DNA of 64,000 nucleotides from Melioribacteraceae bacterium (GCA_015493615.1 WGCV01000041.1:62001-126000), one strand, 5' to 3'; positions 34,571-44,321 are shown, counted from the stretch's first letter. Numbers and translations are program-made. Notes: a model not told the origin generated them from the letters alone.

Positions 34571-36268
34571 CTACTTGAGCAACATCATTTTTTTAGTTAC
34601 GGAATAATTGTTTGTAGAGATTCTGTAAAGATAAACGCCGCTTGTTACTGAATTTCCGGCGCTGTCTTTGCCATCCCAGCGGACTTTATTTGTTCCGGCT
34701 GCGAGAGCTTTATTGTTTATTAATGTGGCAACTTTTTGTCCCAGCATATTATAAACATCGACTGTGATATTTTGTGTATGCGAAAGTTGGAAAGAAATAA
34801 TAGTAGATGGATTGAACGGGTTCGGATAATTCTGAACCAAACCGAATCCTTTAACAGTCGAATAATCGGGCGCGCTATCTTCAACGCCGGTAATTAATGC
34901 ATGGTCGGCAATTTTCTTAACTGAATTACCGGAGATGAAATTATAATCAAGAGCATAATAAACCGGCGGGTCATCATCGCTCCAGCCTTCAACGGCGGTG
35001 TTGGGCCAATATTCTTCGTTGTCCCAGTTCTCATCTCCCACAACATATACCCAAGGCATAATATCAGTGCCTGCATTAATTGCTGTTCTCGGAACTGCAA
35101 CTTCAACAATGTTATCATCGTCGTTGACGGCAAATGTTGCGTAAGCGTCCGGAACCTCGACAAAGTTTTCGTTAGCCCCGTTCCAATCGCCGGCATAATA
35201 GTAAATCGGAATTTGGGTTAAATTGCTGTCGGGATTTAACGCAGTGCTTAAATCAACCATATAGTCAACGGTTAACGGCCAGAATCCGCCGTATCCTAAG
35301 CCTGTTGTATCTCCCCAATTAATATTGAAGAAAATCTGAAAAGCGGGAGGATTGGAATAATTTGTGTACATTCCTCCGAAAGTTGCGCTCGGGTCAATAT
35401 CAATTCTGATGTAAAAATTGTTCGAATCGCTTGTAGTGTAAATATCTTTTAAGTCGAATTCCGGTCCGGTCGGCATATCGCCCAATTCCTCGGCTATCTC
35501 TCCCTGATCTGCAGGAGGAATGTTTGCCCAATCAAGCATATCGCCGTCGATTTGAATGCGGTTGTCGATTTGGTCGCCCTGCGCCTGAACAACAGCGTTT
35601 TGATCGAGATACCAGAAATCATAACGCAGCATATATGCGCCGCCTTCCGTCGGAAGCTGGTCTGCGCCGTCAGCCCACTGGTAGTTTCCCACTGAGTAAA
35701 CCCAAGGTCTGAACTCAGGACCGAAGTTTACGAGGTCGCGAGGGATTGCAAATTCCATTGCATTTCCATCGTCGTTAATCGCCATTGGAATATTTGCGAG
35801 AAATTCAAATTCGCCTTCCGCCCAAGTCGGAATTCTTCCGCCGTTGTATTTGTACAGCACTCCGTATTTTACTGTAGAATCGGGGTTAAGAGTAAGAGCA
35901 AGATCGATGGAGTAATTGTAAGCGTTGTTCCACCAGCCCCAGTCGAATCCTGACGTGTCGCCGATTTCGGTATCAAAATCAAACTCAAAAACGGGAGGAT
36001 TGTCGAAGTTATAGAAATTGTTAAAACTGGCGTCGTCCGCAATGTCGATTCTTACATACACATACGCGGAATCGTGTGTGATGTAAAGATGTTTCAAATC
36101 AAAATCGTGATAATCGGAGTTGGTAACATCTCCGACCGGTTCGGCCACTTGGTCTCTGTCCAATGGAGCGATATTTGCCCAATCGAGCATATCGCCGTCA
36201 ATCTGTATCTGTGCGAAAGATACAGAGTAAGCAATAAGGACAGCAATTAATGTAAGCATTTTTTTCAT
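34571..36268 (-). CDS. T9SS cargo with two CBM9-like domains
   Basis: A 565-residue protein: signal peptide (ends YSVSFAQ), then two tandem CBM9/DOMON-like beta-sandwiches of about 220 residues each, both beginning IQIDGDMLDWANI (near residues 22 and 242), then a type A sorting domain (VQNYPNPFNPSTIIS ... KKMMLLK). CBM9-like domains bind sugar ends or act as extracellular recognition modules. The duplication implies avidity or two ligands. It lies 15 bases downstream of the DUF4832 gene and just before the internal terminator. Confidence 0.82.
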   Translation of the reverse strand: MKKMLTLIAVLIAYSVSFAQIQIDGDMLDWANIAPLDRDQVAEPVGDVTNSDYHDFDLKHLYITHDSAYVYVRIDIADDASFNNFYNFDNPPVFEFDFDTEIGDTSGFDWGWWNNAYNYSIDLALTLNPDSTVKYGVLYKYNGGRIPTWAEGEFEFLANIPMAINDDGNAMEFAIPRDLVNFGPEFRPWVYSVGNYQWADGADQLPTEGGAYMLRYDFWYLDQNAVVQAQGDQIDNRIQIDGDMLDWANIPPADQGEIAEELGDMPTGPEFDLKDIYTTSDSNNFYIRIDIDPSATFGGMYTNYSNPPAFQIFFNINWGDTTGLGYGGFWPLTVDYMVDLSTALNPDSNLTQIPIYYYAGDWNGANENFVEVPDAYATFAVNDDDNIVEVAVPRTAINAGTDIMPWVYVVGDENWDNEEYWPNTAVEGWSDDDPPVYYALDYNFISGNSVKKIADHALITGVEDSAPDYSTVKGFGLVQNYPNPFNPSTIISFQLSHTQNITVDVYNMLGQKVATLINNKALAAGTNKVRWDGKDSAGNSVTSGVYLYRISTNNYSVTKKMMLLK

Positions 36269-36283
36269 TGTTGAACTCCTTTT

Positions 36284-38518
36284 TTATTTGAGGTAAACTA
36301 ATTTCGAGGAATAAATTTGCTTTGGCGTAACCGCTATGAAAAAGTAGATTCCGCTATTAACTGTTTTGTTAAAATTATTTATTCCGTTCCATATTATTTC
36401 TTTTCCGTTAAGATTATCGGTTGAGAAAGTTTTAACCAATTCTCCGAGACAGTTATAAATTTTTATTGATTCTATCTTACTTGATATACTTGATAAATTA
36501 ATATGAACCGTACTGTTAAACGGGTTGGGGGAAGCGGTAATCCGAGGATGATTGGCGCTCGCTTTGATAAAAGAATCATTTACGCCGGTCAGCGCAATAG
36601 TATATTCAAACGAATTCGACTGATAGGAATTCGGAGCGTAATCATCGGGATAAGAATCGTTGTTATCATTAACATTAAAGACTAAGCCGATTGTTTGGTT
36701 CGGTTCAACGCCAATCTGCGAGAAAGGCGCTGCTATTTCAACTCGTTTGTTATCTGACGAATAAGCGGAAACAACGCTGCCGATGTAATTCCAGCCCCAT
36801 TCGCCGTTATTTCCCGCATAGCTGTAAAGTATATCATTCTCTATCATAAAATCGAATCCTCCGAAACTATCTCCCGAATGGAATCCTGTAGCGCCGGAGT
36901 TATCCGTATCAAAGAAAACATGGTAGAAATATGAGCCGCCGAAACTTCCCGATAAAGAATAACTGATAAAAAGCTCTCCATCCGAATTCGCAGCCCACAT
37001 ATCAAGCAAATCGGTATTTGCATTTAACGCGTCGCCGGAGTTTTCGGCGTTCGCTCCAATGTCCAATTGTTGAACGCCGTTCCAATCGGAAAAATCGCCA
37101 TCGATAATAATCTCGCCGCCTCCGGGCGGGGGAGTAATGCCTCCGGAAAAGGAGACGAAATAATTTGAGCCGGAGTAATCTTCACCCGCGGCGTTGTTGT
37201 TAATTGTTACCGAAGCAAGCAAATCGTTGTAGCCTGTTGAGTCTTCCCAAACATTTTCGTTTGCCAAGCGGATTGCGTAATCTTTTCTGTCGTGCAATGA
37301 TTTTGCCGTATCGGGAAGGAAGAGGAACGCTTCGTAGTTTCCTTCGGGCATATCGGATGGAATTCCTCCGGTTATCTGAACGGAAGTCGAATCTCCGGAG
37401 AACCAGAAACGAGGATCGATTGCAGTTGTCAGTCTGTACTTTGCGTTAGTCGAGTTGTTGCGTAAAATTATTTCGCATCCTCTCGGATTAAAGGTATTTC
37501 CGAAGCCGACATTTTTAACATTGAAATTCAAAGTAAAAATCCCGTTGGGTTTTATCGAATCCGAAATCTCGGCGTGTTGAAGTACAAATCTGTAACCGAG
37601 CCGTTTTTTAATTTCAGGCATACATCCGCCGTCAATCCATTCTTGTAAAACATCTTCGTTATAATCGCTGTTGACTGTCGTCCAATGCATTCGATTTAAA
37701 TCTATTAGAGCGTTTGAGCAAACGCTGTACTGGCTCGGCTGGCATGTTTCTCCGCTCTGGGGCAGAAACCTATTATCGGCGTTAAGATAATCCTTGTCGC
37801 CTTCGATGTCGTTCCAGAGGTAAGTTCCCATATCGGTTTCATCGGCAAGGAAACAGTCGTTGTGCGCGCCGGTTCGCGAACGAAAAGAGCCGCTGTACGC
37901 CGAATCAATATCAAGAGGTTCGTTGTAATTAAAAATCAAACGTTTGTAGTTAGGCGTTCTTACAACAACATCTATCTGCGGCGGAAGAGCGTTAAGCAAT
38001 GCAAATAAAACTGTTCGTCTGTCCGCCGTGTTATTTAATCCGTGACTTGAATAATACCACTCGCCCCAAGCTCCGATAAATCCGGCGTCCACAAACGCGA
38101 TTACATCGGCGTTTGCCCGAAGTACAGGTTCCAACTGACTGATATGCAACAGTACAGTATCCAAAGCTGCGTCTGTTCCGTTTTGCTGATCCGTATAAAA
38201 AAATCGTGGAATTACTTTAACTCCGCCTTCTCTCGCGACGTTAAGATCCGATTGAATTTGATTCAGATAATCTTGCGAAATCGGCGAAGTTGTAAATTGA
38301 TGCAGATTATAAATTTTGTGAATCAGCGTCATTCCCTGAGCTTTAATGCTGTTTACGAATGAGGGACTTATATTGCCGTATTTATCGGCATAAAATCCTC
38401 TTACTGGATTCGTAAAATTTGCTTCGCTTTCGGTATATGTTATTGTTGTTAAATTTTGAGCGTTCGTGTTAATCGTCCAAAGTAAAATAACAAAAAATAT
38501 AAGTAGTTTTTGCAGCAT
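36284..38518 (-). CDS. T9SS cargo, DUF4874/DUF4832 plus CBM9-like domain
   Basis: A 744-residue protein: signal peptide; DUF4874-type barrel (FTNPVRGFYADKYGN; VIAFVDAGFIGAWGEWYYS); DUF4832-type beta domain (QHAEISDSIKPNGIFTLNF); a CBM9-like sandwich near 470-655 opening IIIDGDFSDWNGV; and a T9SS sorting domain (ITASPNPFNSTVHINLS ... KLVYLK). The DUF4874/DUF4832 pair resembles a glycoside-hydrolase barrel with its accessory sandwich; the two Glu in GEWYYS and in the first barrel half could be catalytic, but no activity is established. Its place among glycan genes supports a carbohydrate-active role. Confidence 0.8.
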   Translation of the reverse strand: MLQKLLIFFVILLWTINTNAQNLTTITYTESEANFTNPVRGFYADKYGNISPSFVNSIKAQGMTLIHKIYNLHQFTTSPISQDYLNQIQSDLNVAREGGVKVIPRFFYTDQQNGTDAALDTVLLHISQLEPVLRANADVIAFVDAGFIGAWGEWYYSSHGLNNTADRRTVLFALLNALPPQIDVVVRTPNYKRLIFNYNEPLDIDSAYSGSFRSRTGAHNDCFLADETDMGTYLWNDIEGDKDYLNADNRFLPQSGETCQPSQYSVCSNALIDLNRMHWTTVNSDYNEDVLQEWIDGGCMPEIKKRLGYRFVLQHAEISDSIKPNGIFTLNFNVKNVGFGNTFNPRGCEIILRNNSTNAKYRLTTAIDPRFWFSGDSTSVQITGGIPSDMPEGNYEAFLFLPDTAKSLHDRKDYAIRLANENVWEDSTGYNDLLASVTINNNAAGEDYSGSNYFVSFSGGITPPPGGGEIIIDGDFSDWNGVQQLDIGANAENSGDALNANTDLLDMWAANSDGELFISYSLSGSFGGSYFYHVFFDTDNSGATGFHSGDSFGGFDFMIENDILYSYAGNNGEWGWNYIGSVVSAYSSDNKRVEIAAPFSQIGVEPNQTIGLVFNVNDNNDSYPDDYAPNSYQSNSFEYTIALTGVNDSFIKASANHPRITASPNPFNSTVHINLSSISSKIESIKIYNCLGELVKTFSTDNLNGKEIIWNGINNFNKTVNSGIYFFIAVTPKQIYSSKLVYLK

Positions 38519-38529
38519 AAAAATTCCTA

Positions 38530-40341
38530 TTATTTGATAAATATAATTTTATCCGTGAGCATGTTTTTGCCCAATTGCAGTACTGCGAAATAAATTCCGT
38601 TGGAAACATAATTCCCGTTGGAATCCCTGCCGTCCCACAAAAAAGAATAATCCCTTTTATTAACTTTTCCCGAAAACAGTTTATTGATTACCTTTCCGTT
38701 AATTGTGTAAATTTTAAGATTCATCGGTTCTCCTTCAATCTCACTGTTCCCGACAAATTTAATGGTTGTTCCCATTTTGTTATCGGCATGTTTACCGTTA
38801 AGAAAAAACGGGTTTGGGAATGCCGGTAACAACTTAAAATCCGAAGGTAAGTTTAACGATTCGCCGACTCCGTTCGGCAATGAATATTCGTACGCTCCGA
38901 TGTCGATTACGCCATTGTAAATTCTGTCGTTGCCCATAAAATCATGCGAGCCGACAATCAGCGAATCCAGGTTTTCACCCGCATCTATAGCGGGGGAACC
39001 GGATAAAATTTTCGGCTGATAATTTGCAAATGCGTCATTGTCGAAAAGGGGATTAGTGTAAATTGAATTTGCATCCATCCCGGAGTTTGATGTGTAATCT
39101 GAAAAGTTTGAATAATAACTTCCATGCCATATCCATTCAGGAGAACCGTCGGAGTAATAAAGATTATGCTCGAACGTAAAGTTGTCGCCGGTTGGATTGT
39201 CAAATTCAATCAAGGATGAATTATCTCCCGAATAAATAATGTTATTCTTAAAAACATTTCCGCTGCAGTAATAACCTATGTTAATTTCGGCGCCCCAATC
39301 AAAATCGGAAATTCTGTTGTGATAAAGAGTATTGTTCACAATAGTGCAGTTTGTAGTTTTTCCTCTCTGCGAATCGTAGCCGCCGATTGATATTCCGAGA
39401 GCATGATTGTTAATGATGAAATTGTTCCGCGCCGTAATTCCGCTTGTGGCTCTCCCCGAATGTTCGCTTGCAAATTCAAAACCGATGTTGCAGTTGTAAG
39501 CGAGGTTTCCGTCAAAGATAATATCTTTTCCTCCGTCAACATAAAATCCGTCCGCCGAACCTTCGCCTCCGTATGCGGGATTTGTCCGGCTGTCAATATT
39601 ATATGCAATGTTGCCGGTAACCTTCCCGTTTCTTGCCTGATCAAATTGATCATCGGGACAAGTCCCTTCAAAGCCGATGAAATCAAACGCTATATTGTCG
39701 TTATCATGAACTACATTGTTTTTGACTAGAAAATACTCCACATTTCCATTGAGAACTAACGATTCACTCCACGCCAAAGTGCAATTGTAGATTTCATTTC
39801 CGGCAATCAGCAAATCATTCATCGACTGAGAAGGACTTGTTCCGTAAAATGCGAGTCCGTGTGCGCCCGCATCCGGATTATTATGCTGTATATTGTGAAT
39901 GGCATTGTTGATAATTTTTATGTGACTTGAATTTCCGCGCACCCAGATTCCGGCGGGGAAAATATTGCCGTTTGAAGTAATCAGATTCCGAATCTCGAAT
40001 CCTTCGACCGTTATGTAACTTTTATTAATAATTTTGATCAATCCCGCTATATAATCGGAGCCGAAATTGTAATTGCTTCCGTCAATCACGGGACGCTCGC
40101 CCGGATAAGCTTTAAGCGTAATATATCCATCCGTTTCATTGCCGCTTCTGATGAAATGTACGGCTTCAAAATACGGAGTTGATTTTTCTTTAACCAAGAT
40201 AGTGTCGCCTGCAACGGCAACATTCACCGCATCTTGAATTTGCGTAAAGTCTCCGCCGCTTTCCGAAACGATATAAACTTTCGGATAAACGGAAGTTATT
40301 AAGAATAAAAACGATATTAATATTCTTGTCGAGTTTTTCAT
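38530..40341 (-). CDS. T9SS cargo with right-handed beta-helix (pectate-lyase/CE8-like fold)
   Basis: A 603-residue protein: signal peptide, then a parallel beta-helix from the VSESGGDFTQIQDAVNVA opening, typical of polysaccharide lyase or right-handed-helix proteins, with repeated rungs such as NNVVHDNDNIAFDF and NNTLYHNRISDFDWG. C-terminal sorting domain (PAFPNPFFLNGKHADNK ... DKIIFIK). It probably binds or cleaves an acidic or galactose-type polysaccharide at the surface; catalytic residues cannot be named. Its ATG overlaps the stop of the aldolase gene by 4 bases, tying the extracellular and intracellular parts of the locus. Confidence 0.82.
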   Translation of the reverse strand: MKNSTRILISFLFLITSVYPKVYIVSESGGDFTQIQDAVNVAVAGDTILVKEKSTPYFEAVHFIRSGNETDGYITLKAYPGERPVIDGSNYNFGSDYIAGLIKIINKSYITVEGFEIRNLITSNGNIFPAGIWVRGNSSHIKIINNAIHNIQHNNPDAGAHGLAFYGTSPSQSMNDLLIAGNEIYNCTLAWSESLVLNGNVEYFLVKNNVVHDNDNIAFDFIGFEGTCPDDQFDQARNGKVTGNIAYNIDSRTNPAYGGEGSADGFYVDGGKDIIFDGNLAYNCNIGFEFASEHSGRATSGITARNNFIINNHALGISIGGYDSQRGKTTNCTIVNNTLYHNRISDFDWGAEINIGYYCSGNVFKNNIIYSGDNSSLIEFDNPTGDNFTFEHNLYYSDGSPEWIWHGSYYSNFSDYTSNSGMDANSIYTNPLFDNDAFANYQPKILSGSPAIDAGENLDSLIVGSHDFMGNDRIYNGVIDIGAYEYSLPNGVGESLNLPSDFKLLPAFPNPFFLNGKHADNKMGTTIKFVGNSEIEGEPMNLKIYTINGKVINKLFSGKVNKRDYSFLWDGRDSNGNYVSNGIYFAVLQLGKNMLTDKIIFIK

Positions 40342-41165
40342 CTTTCAAGCAAATCCAATTTATGTTCGGCTATTCCACAAACATTCTCGATTGCTTCGGG
40401 AAAAATTTTCCTAATGTCAATTTCATCCGAATTACAAATGCCTTTTTTAAGCGAGGTCATAAAAGCGTCCTTAAATTCGGTTGCAACGTTAATCTTGTTT
40501 ATTCCCGAGTTTATCGCTTCAATCAAATCGTTGTCCGGCAGTCCTGAAGAACCGTGAAGCACAAGAACCGTGTTGGGGATTATCTCGCGGATTTTACGCA
40601 GCAACTCAAAATCGAGCTTTGGCGTCTCTTTATAAAAACCATGCGCTGTGCCAATTGCGATTGCCAGAGCGTCAACGCCGGTTTCCGAAACGAATCTTTT
40701 GGCTTCCTCCGGATTTGTAAATCCTTTTCCCGGCTCTTGAGTTTCTCCTAACTTCGCTACATATCCCAACTCGGCTTCAACCGGAACGTTTTTCCAGGAA
40801 GCAAGAGCAACGGCTTCCTTCGTAAGATTTATATTATCTTCAACGTCAAGCTCGCTGCCGTCGATCATTATCGAATCGAAGCCGTTTTCCAACGCTGTCT
40901 CAACAGTCTCAAGTTTTTTTGCATGATCAAGATGAAGCCAAACATTAACGTTAAATTCTTCCGCCGCGGATTTTGCTAACGGGCCTATTACTTTCGCTCC
41001 CATATATTCCAATGAAGAAGGGGAAACTTGTAATATAATGGAACGCTTCTTAGAAGCGGCGGCTTTCAGCAATCCTTGCAACGTTTCCAAATTATAGAAG
41101 TTCATAGCGAAAAGAGTTTCATTCTTCCTCGCCATCGTTTTATATATTTCTTTTAACGACTTCAT
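40338..41165 (-). CDS. gatY: Class II tagatose-1,6-bisphosphate aldolase, catalytic subunit
   Basis: A 275-residue class II fructose/tagatose-bisphosphate aldolase. Zinc-binding and active-site segments are WLHLDHAKKLE, AIGTAHGFYKE and LVLHGSSGLPD; phosphate-binding is KINVATEFKDAF. It splits tagatose-1,6-bisphosphate into dihydroxyacetone phosphate and glyceraldehyde-3-phosphate. The GatZ/KbaZ partner, AgaS and a PfkB kinase nearby favour the tagatose (GatY/KbaY) role over generic FBP aldolase. It overlaps the beta-helix gene by 4 bases and lies 5 bases from the PfkB gene. Confidence 0.87.
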   Translation of the reverse strand: MKSLKEIYKTMARKNETLFAMNFYNLETLQGLLKAAASKKRSIILQVSPSSLEYMGAKVIGPLAKSAAEEFNVNVWLHLDHAKKLETVETALENGFDSIMIDGSELDVEDNINLTKEAVALASWKNVPVEAELGYVAKLGETQEPGKGFTNPEEAKRFVSETGVDALAIAIGTAHGFYKETPKLDFELLRKIREIIPNTVLVLHGSSGLPDNDLIEAINSGINKINVATEFKDAFMTSLKKGICNSDEIDIRKIFPEAIENVCGIAEHKLDLLER

Positions 41166-41170
41166 CCCGA

Positions 41171-42118
41171 TTAAATTTTCATCCCGAATTTTTCCATTGC
41201 GATTTTTTTCATTTTCTCGTAGTCGGAGAAAGCTCCCGTTCCGCCGGCGGCAGTAGTGTTAAGCGCGCCGCATAGATTTCCGAATCGCTGGCATTCGATG
41301 GCAGACTCGCCTTTGACAAATTTTGAAATAAATCCCGCGTCAAAACTGTCGCCCGCGCCGATTGCATCGGCAACATCTTCATTAAGAAAAGCGGGCTGTA
41401 TGGAAATATTTCCGTTTCGCAATAAAGCCGAACCTTTGCTGCCCATTTTTACAACAATAAGATTTGCAAAGGGAGCGAGAAGTTTTAACGCTTTTTCAAC
41501 GTCCGGTTCTTTTGTTAAATGTGTAATCTCGGTTTCGTTGGGAAGAAAAACATCGATAAAAGGAAGCAGCTTTCTTAAATCGATATCCCATTTCTCGTTC
41601 GGATCCCATTGAGGATCAAGCGAAGTCGTCAATCCGGCTTTCTTTGCCTTAACCAGTAAGTCCAAAATATTCTCTTTTATTTTCGGCTGAAGAAAAATTG
41701 AGGAAACATGGAGGTGTTTTGCGGACGACAATCGCTCGGAAGTAATGTCGTCAATAGTTAGCTCTTCCATTGCGCCGGGATGTGTAACCATGGCGCGGTC
41801 TTCGTCGTAATTGAGAACTATTGTCGCTCCCGTTTTACTCTTTTCGTCGGAGATTATAAAATCCGTATTCACATTTTTCTTTTTGAGAGAATCAAGCACT
41901 AAATCTCCGAATGAATCTTTCCCGATTTTTCCAACGAAACTTACTTTTGCGCCGAGAGAGGAAATGTTGCTCGCAAATATTGCTGAGGAACTGCCGAGCG
42001 TCAGCGTCATTTCTTGCGCTAATTTTTCTTTTCCCATCTCGGGGAAAGAATCAATTTTATTTAATATTAAATCAACATTTAATTCGCCTACTACGAGGAC
42101 GTCAAAATTTTTATCCAT
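41171..42118 (-). CDS. PfkB-family sugar kinase, probable tagatose-6-phosphate kinase
   Basis: A 315-residue ribokinase-fold enzyme. GELNVDLILNKIDSFP and LGSSSAIFASNISSLG form the sugar-binding lid; DAIGAGDSFDAGFISK is PfkB signature 2 with the catalytic Asp. ATG 42118 is chosen over the upstream TTG 42124. In this operon the missing step between tagatose-6-phosphate (from AgaS) and the bisphosphate aldolase is exactly a PfkB-type kinase, so tagatose-6-phosphate kinase is the best reading; generic PfkB members also use fructose or nucleosides. It overlaps the EamA stop. Confidence 0.8.
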   Translation of the reverse strand: MDKNFDVLVVGELNVDLILNKIDSFPEMGKEKLAQEMTLTLGSSSAIFASNISSLGAKVSFVGKIGKDSFGDLVLDSLKKKNVNTDFIISDEKSKTGATIVLNYDEDRAMVTHPGAMEELTIDDITSERLSSAKHLHVSSIFLQPKIKENILDLLVKAKKAGLTTSLDPQWDPNEKWDIDLRKLLPFIDVFLPNETEITHLTKEPDVEKALKLLAPFANLIVVKMGSKGSALLRNGNISIQPAFLNEDVADAIGAGDSFDAGFISKFVKGESAIECQRFGNLCGALNTTAAGGTGAFSDYEKMKKIAMEKFGMKI

Positions 42119-43031
42119 TTTCAATTCCGTTATTTACTGTTTCGGTTTCTTCGCTTCCGTCTTCTCCTTCAACAGCAAGAAGATAGACTGAGAATACTGC
42201 AAGGATTATTCCTGTAACTATGATTGGATGTGGTATAACGCTGTATATAAAAAGGGAAAGGATTACGGTAATTATCGGCGCAACCGCGTTTACGAGAGGG
42301 CTTACAATAATAGCCTTTCCGTAGCGAAAAGCGAAAACCAAAGTCAATGCGCCGATAGCGTTCAGCAGTTGAATTCCCGCGGTTAGAGCCGGACCGTCCC
42401 AGCCCCAATTAATCGGCTGAGAAAAATCCGTCATTATTACCGCGAAAGGAATTAAAATAATTCCCGTAATCGTCATATAAAAAAATATGCTTTCGCCTTT
42501 CATAGATTTATTTGCAAATTTCATAATGAATGCCTGAAATCCCCAAGCAAGAAAAACGAGCAAGGCAAGAATAATCCACATAACGCCGCTGGAGTTTCCG
42601 TCGTTGCCCGGCTGATATGATAAAAGAGGAATGGCAATCAGCGCCGTAATAATTCCGATCCAGCCGCGTTTGGAAGCTCTCTCTTTAAGAATAATAATTG
42701 AAAGCAGAATCGTAATTACCGGAGATAGGGAAATGAAAGGGAAGACCAAATATGCGGGACCGGTTCTGAGCGCCTGGAAAAGAATTAACTGTCCGCCCGC
42801 GCCGGTAAATCCGATTAACGAACCGAGCAAAACGGAGCGCTTGTCAAACTCAATTTTCCAGTTGATTTTTTTTAGCACCACATACGCGGGAATCAGCATT
42901 GTTAAAGCCCAAACGGAATACCCGAGCGTTGCCGGAAATCCTGCTTTTTCGGGGATCTCAATAAGCGCGCCCCAAATTCCCCAGAAAATTGTAGTTGTAA
43001 GCGCAAATATTAGCCAAGGTTTATTTTTCAT
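42111..43031 (-). CDS. EamA/DMT-superfamily permease
   Basis: A 306-residue polytopic inner-membrane protein with about ten hydrophobic helices in two EamA repeats (WGIWGALIEIPEKAGFP opening; LIGFTGAGGQLILFQAL; second half opening WIILALLVFLAWGFQAF). DMT permeases export or import small metabolites, including sugars such as glucose or GlcNAc in some families. Embedded between gatZ and the PfkB kinase with 4- and 8-base overlaps, it is likely the inner-membrane carrier for the sugar degraded here. Direction and substrate are not shown by the sequence. Confidence 0.8.
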   Translation of the reverse strand: MKNKPWLIFALTTTIFWGIWGALIEIPEKAGFPATLGYSVWALTMLIPAYVVLKKINWKIEFDKRSVLLGSLIGFTGAGGQLILFQALRTGPAYLVFPFISLSPVITILLSIIILKERASKRGWIGIITALIAIPLLSYQPGNDGNSSGVMWIILALLVFLAWGFQAFIMKFANKSMKGESIFFYMTITGIILIPFAVIMTDFSQPINWGWDGPALTAGIQLLNAIGALTLVFAFRYGKAIIVSPLVNAVAPIITVILSLFIYSVIPHPIIVTGIILAVFSVYLLAVEGEDGSEETETVNNGIENG

Positions 43032-44317
43032 TTTCCACCGGTTGCATATTGGTAAACTTTTAATACATCTTCTATTTTACTGTAAATAATTTTTTCGATA
43101 TTGTTATCGATCTTTCCGTTGCGAATCTCGCCGTATTGATTTGGAAGAAATTGCGATATCAAAGTTAATGGAATTTCAGTTTTACTCAAATTTGATATTA
43201 GTTTCACTACCGACTCGGAAACTTTTTGATTTGTCCAATAATATCTGATTCTGTCGCTGTAGCTGTATATTCTGGAAATCTTTTTCATTGATTCGTCGCC
43301 GTGATAATGTTTAATCCAATGTTCGGGATTATCCGTCATTATCTCATCAATAGTTTCACGAAGATGAGAATGGGAATTCGAAGGAATTAATTCTTGCTCA
43401 ATTAACTCTAGAGCGAAAAGAGCTTCCCGCAAGGCAAAAGTAAGCCAAGGTCCTACTTTTAATATTGCGAAATTATCCTTTGTCATTTCCTTTAAACTTT
43501 CGGCTCGTTGGTAATCGGTAGAATGCGCCTCGAATGCGATGCTGTCAAAACGGGAAATAGTCTCAACCAGTCTCGCCGCTTTTTTTCTGTCATAATCAAA
43601 AACTTGCGCGTCTGAAAATTCCACTCCCGGCTGCACTACAACCGCCGCAACGCGTTCCCACGCGGCTTCAAGTCCTCTTTCGTAAAATTTCTTTTTAGTA
43701 ATATTTATGGTTTCTTCAAGTTCTTCGGGGGGAGTTATTCTAATGTCGTCTTCAGTTTCTTTTGCTCCGCCCGGGATGGGAACATCAGTGCCGATTACAT
43801 AAACCGGTTTGGTGTTTGTCTCAAAAGCCGTACGTTCGGCTGTCTCGCATAAACGCGCCGCTCTTGACGCGACTGTTTCCGCTTTCAACAAGCCGTTGGA
43901 ATTGGCGCTCTCGCCGCCAAGCGGCATACTCGCGTCGAGATGAATTTTAGTGAATCCCGCTTCAATATAATCCTTTATTTGAACTTCCGCTTTACTCATT
44001 GCCGAATTTTCATCTTCATTTTGCCACCTGTTGGGCCCGAGATGATCGCCTCCGAGAATTAATCTATCATGAGGGAAATTAAATTCTTTTGCTATCCGGT
44101 TAACGTAGTTTGCGAAATCTTTCGGAGTAAGTCCGGTATATCCTCCGTATTGATCAACTTGATTTGAAGTCGCTTCAATTAAGAGCGCGGAATTGTTTTT
44201 CTTTGCAAAATTAACCGAAGCTTTTAAAACAAATTCGTTAGCAGAACATACGGAAAAAATTCCGGTTTCTTTTCCCGATTTGTTTTTGGTTACAATATCT
44301 TGAATTACATTCTTCAT
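43028..44317 (-). CDS. gatZ: Tagatose-bisphosphate aldolase non-catalytic subunit (GatZ/KbaZ)
   Basis: A 429-residue protein from ATG 44317 (MKNVIQDIV), chosen over an ATG nine codons upstream because family members start at this helix and it leaves a 4-base gap after agaS. Conserved GatZ/KbaZ segments: GIFSVCSANEFVLKA, LLIEATSNQVDQYGGYTG, LILGGDHLGPNRWQNE, IHLDASMPLGGE and GTDVPIPGGA. GatZ/KbaZ stabilises and activates GatY/KbaY. Pairing with gatY in the same operon, but with two genes between, is good support for a complete tagatose-6-phosphate pathway. Confidence 0.9.
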   Translation of the reverse strand: MKNVIQDIVTKNKSGKETGIFSVCSANEFVLKASVNFAKKNNSALLIEATSNQVDQYGGYTGLTPKDFANYVNRIAKEFNFPHDRLILGGDHLGPNRWQNEDENSAMSKAEVQIKDYIEAGFTKIHLDASMPLGGESANSNGLLKAETVASRAARLCETAERTAFETNTKPVYVIGTDVPIPGGAKETEDDIRITPPEELEETINITKKKFYERGLEAAWERVAAVVVQPGVEFSDAQVFDYDRKKAARLVETISRFDSIAFEAHSTDYQRAESLKEMTKDNFAILKVGPWLTFALREALFALELIEQELIPSNSHSHLRETIDEIMTDNPEHWIKHYHGDESMKKISRIYSYSDRIRYYWTNQKVSESVVKLISNLSKTEIPLTLISQFLPNQYGEIRNGKIDNNIEKIIYSKIEDVLKVYQYATGGK

Positions 44318-44321
44318 CTGA

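Noticed and set aside
40338-41165. Plain glycolytic fructose-bisphosphate aldolase
   Set aside because: Context with gatZ, agaS and a PfkB kinase supports tagatose-bisphosphate aldolase, although the fold is shared.
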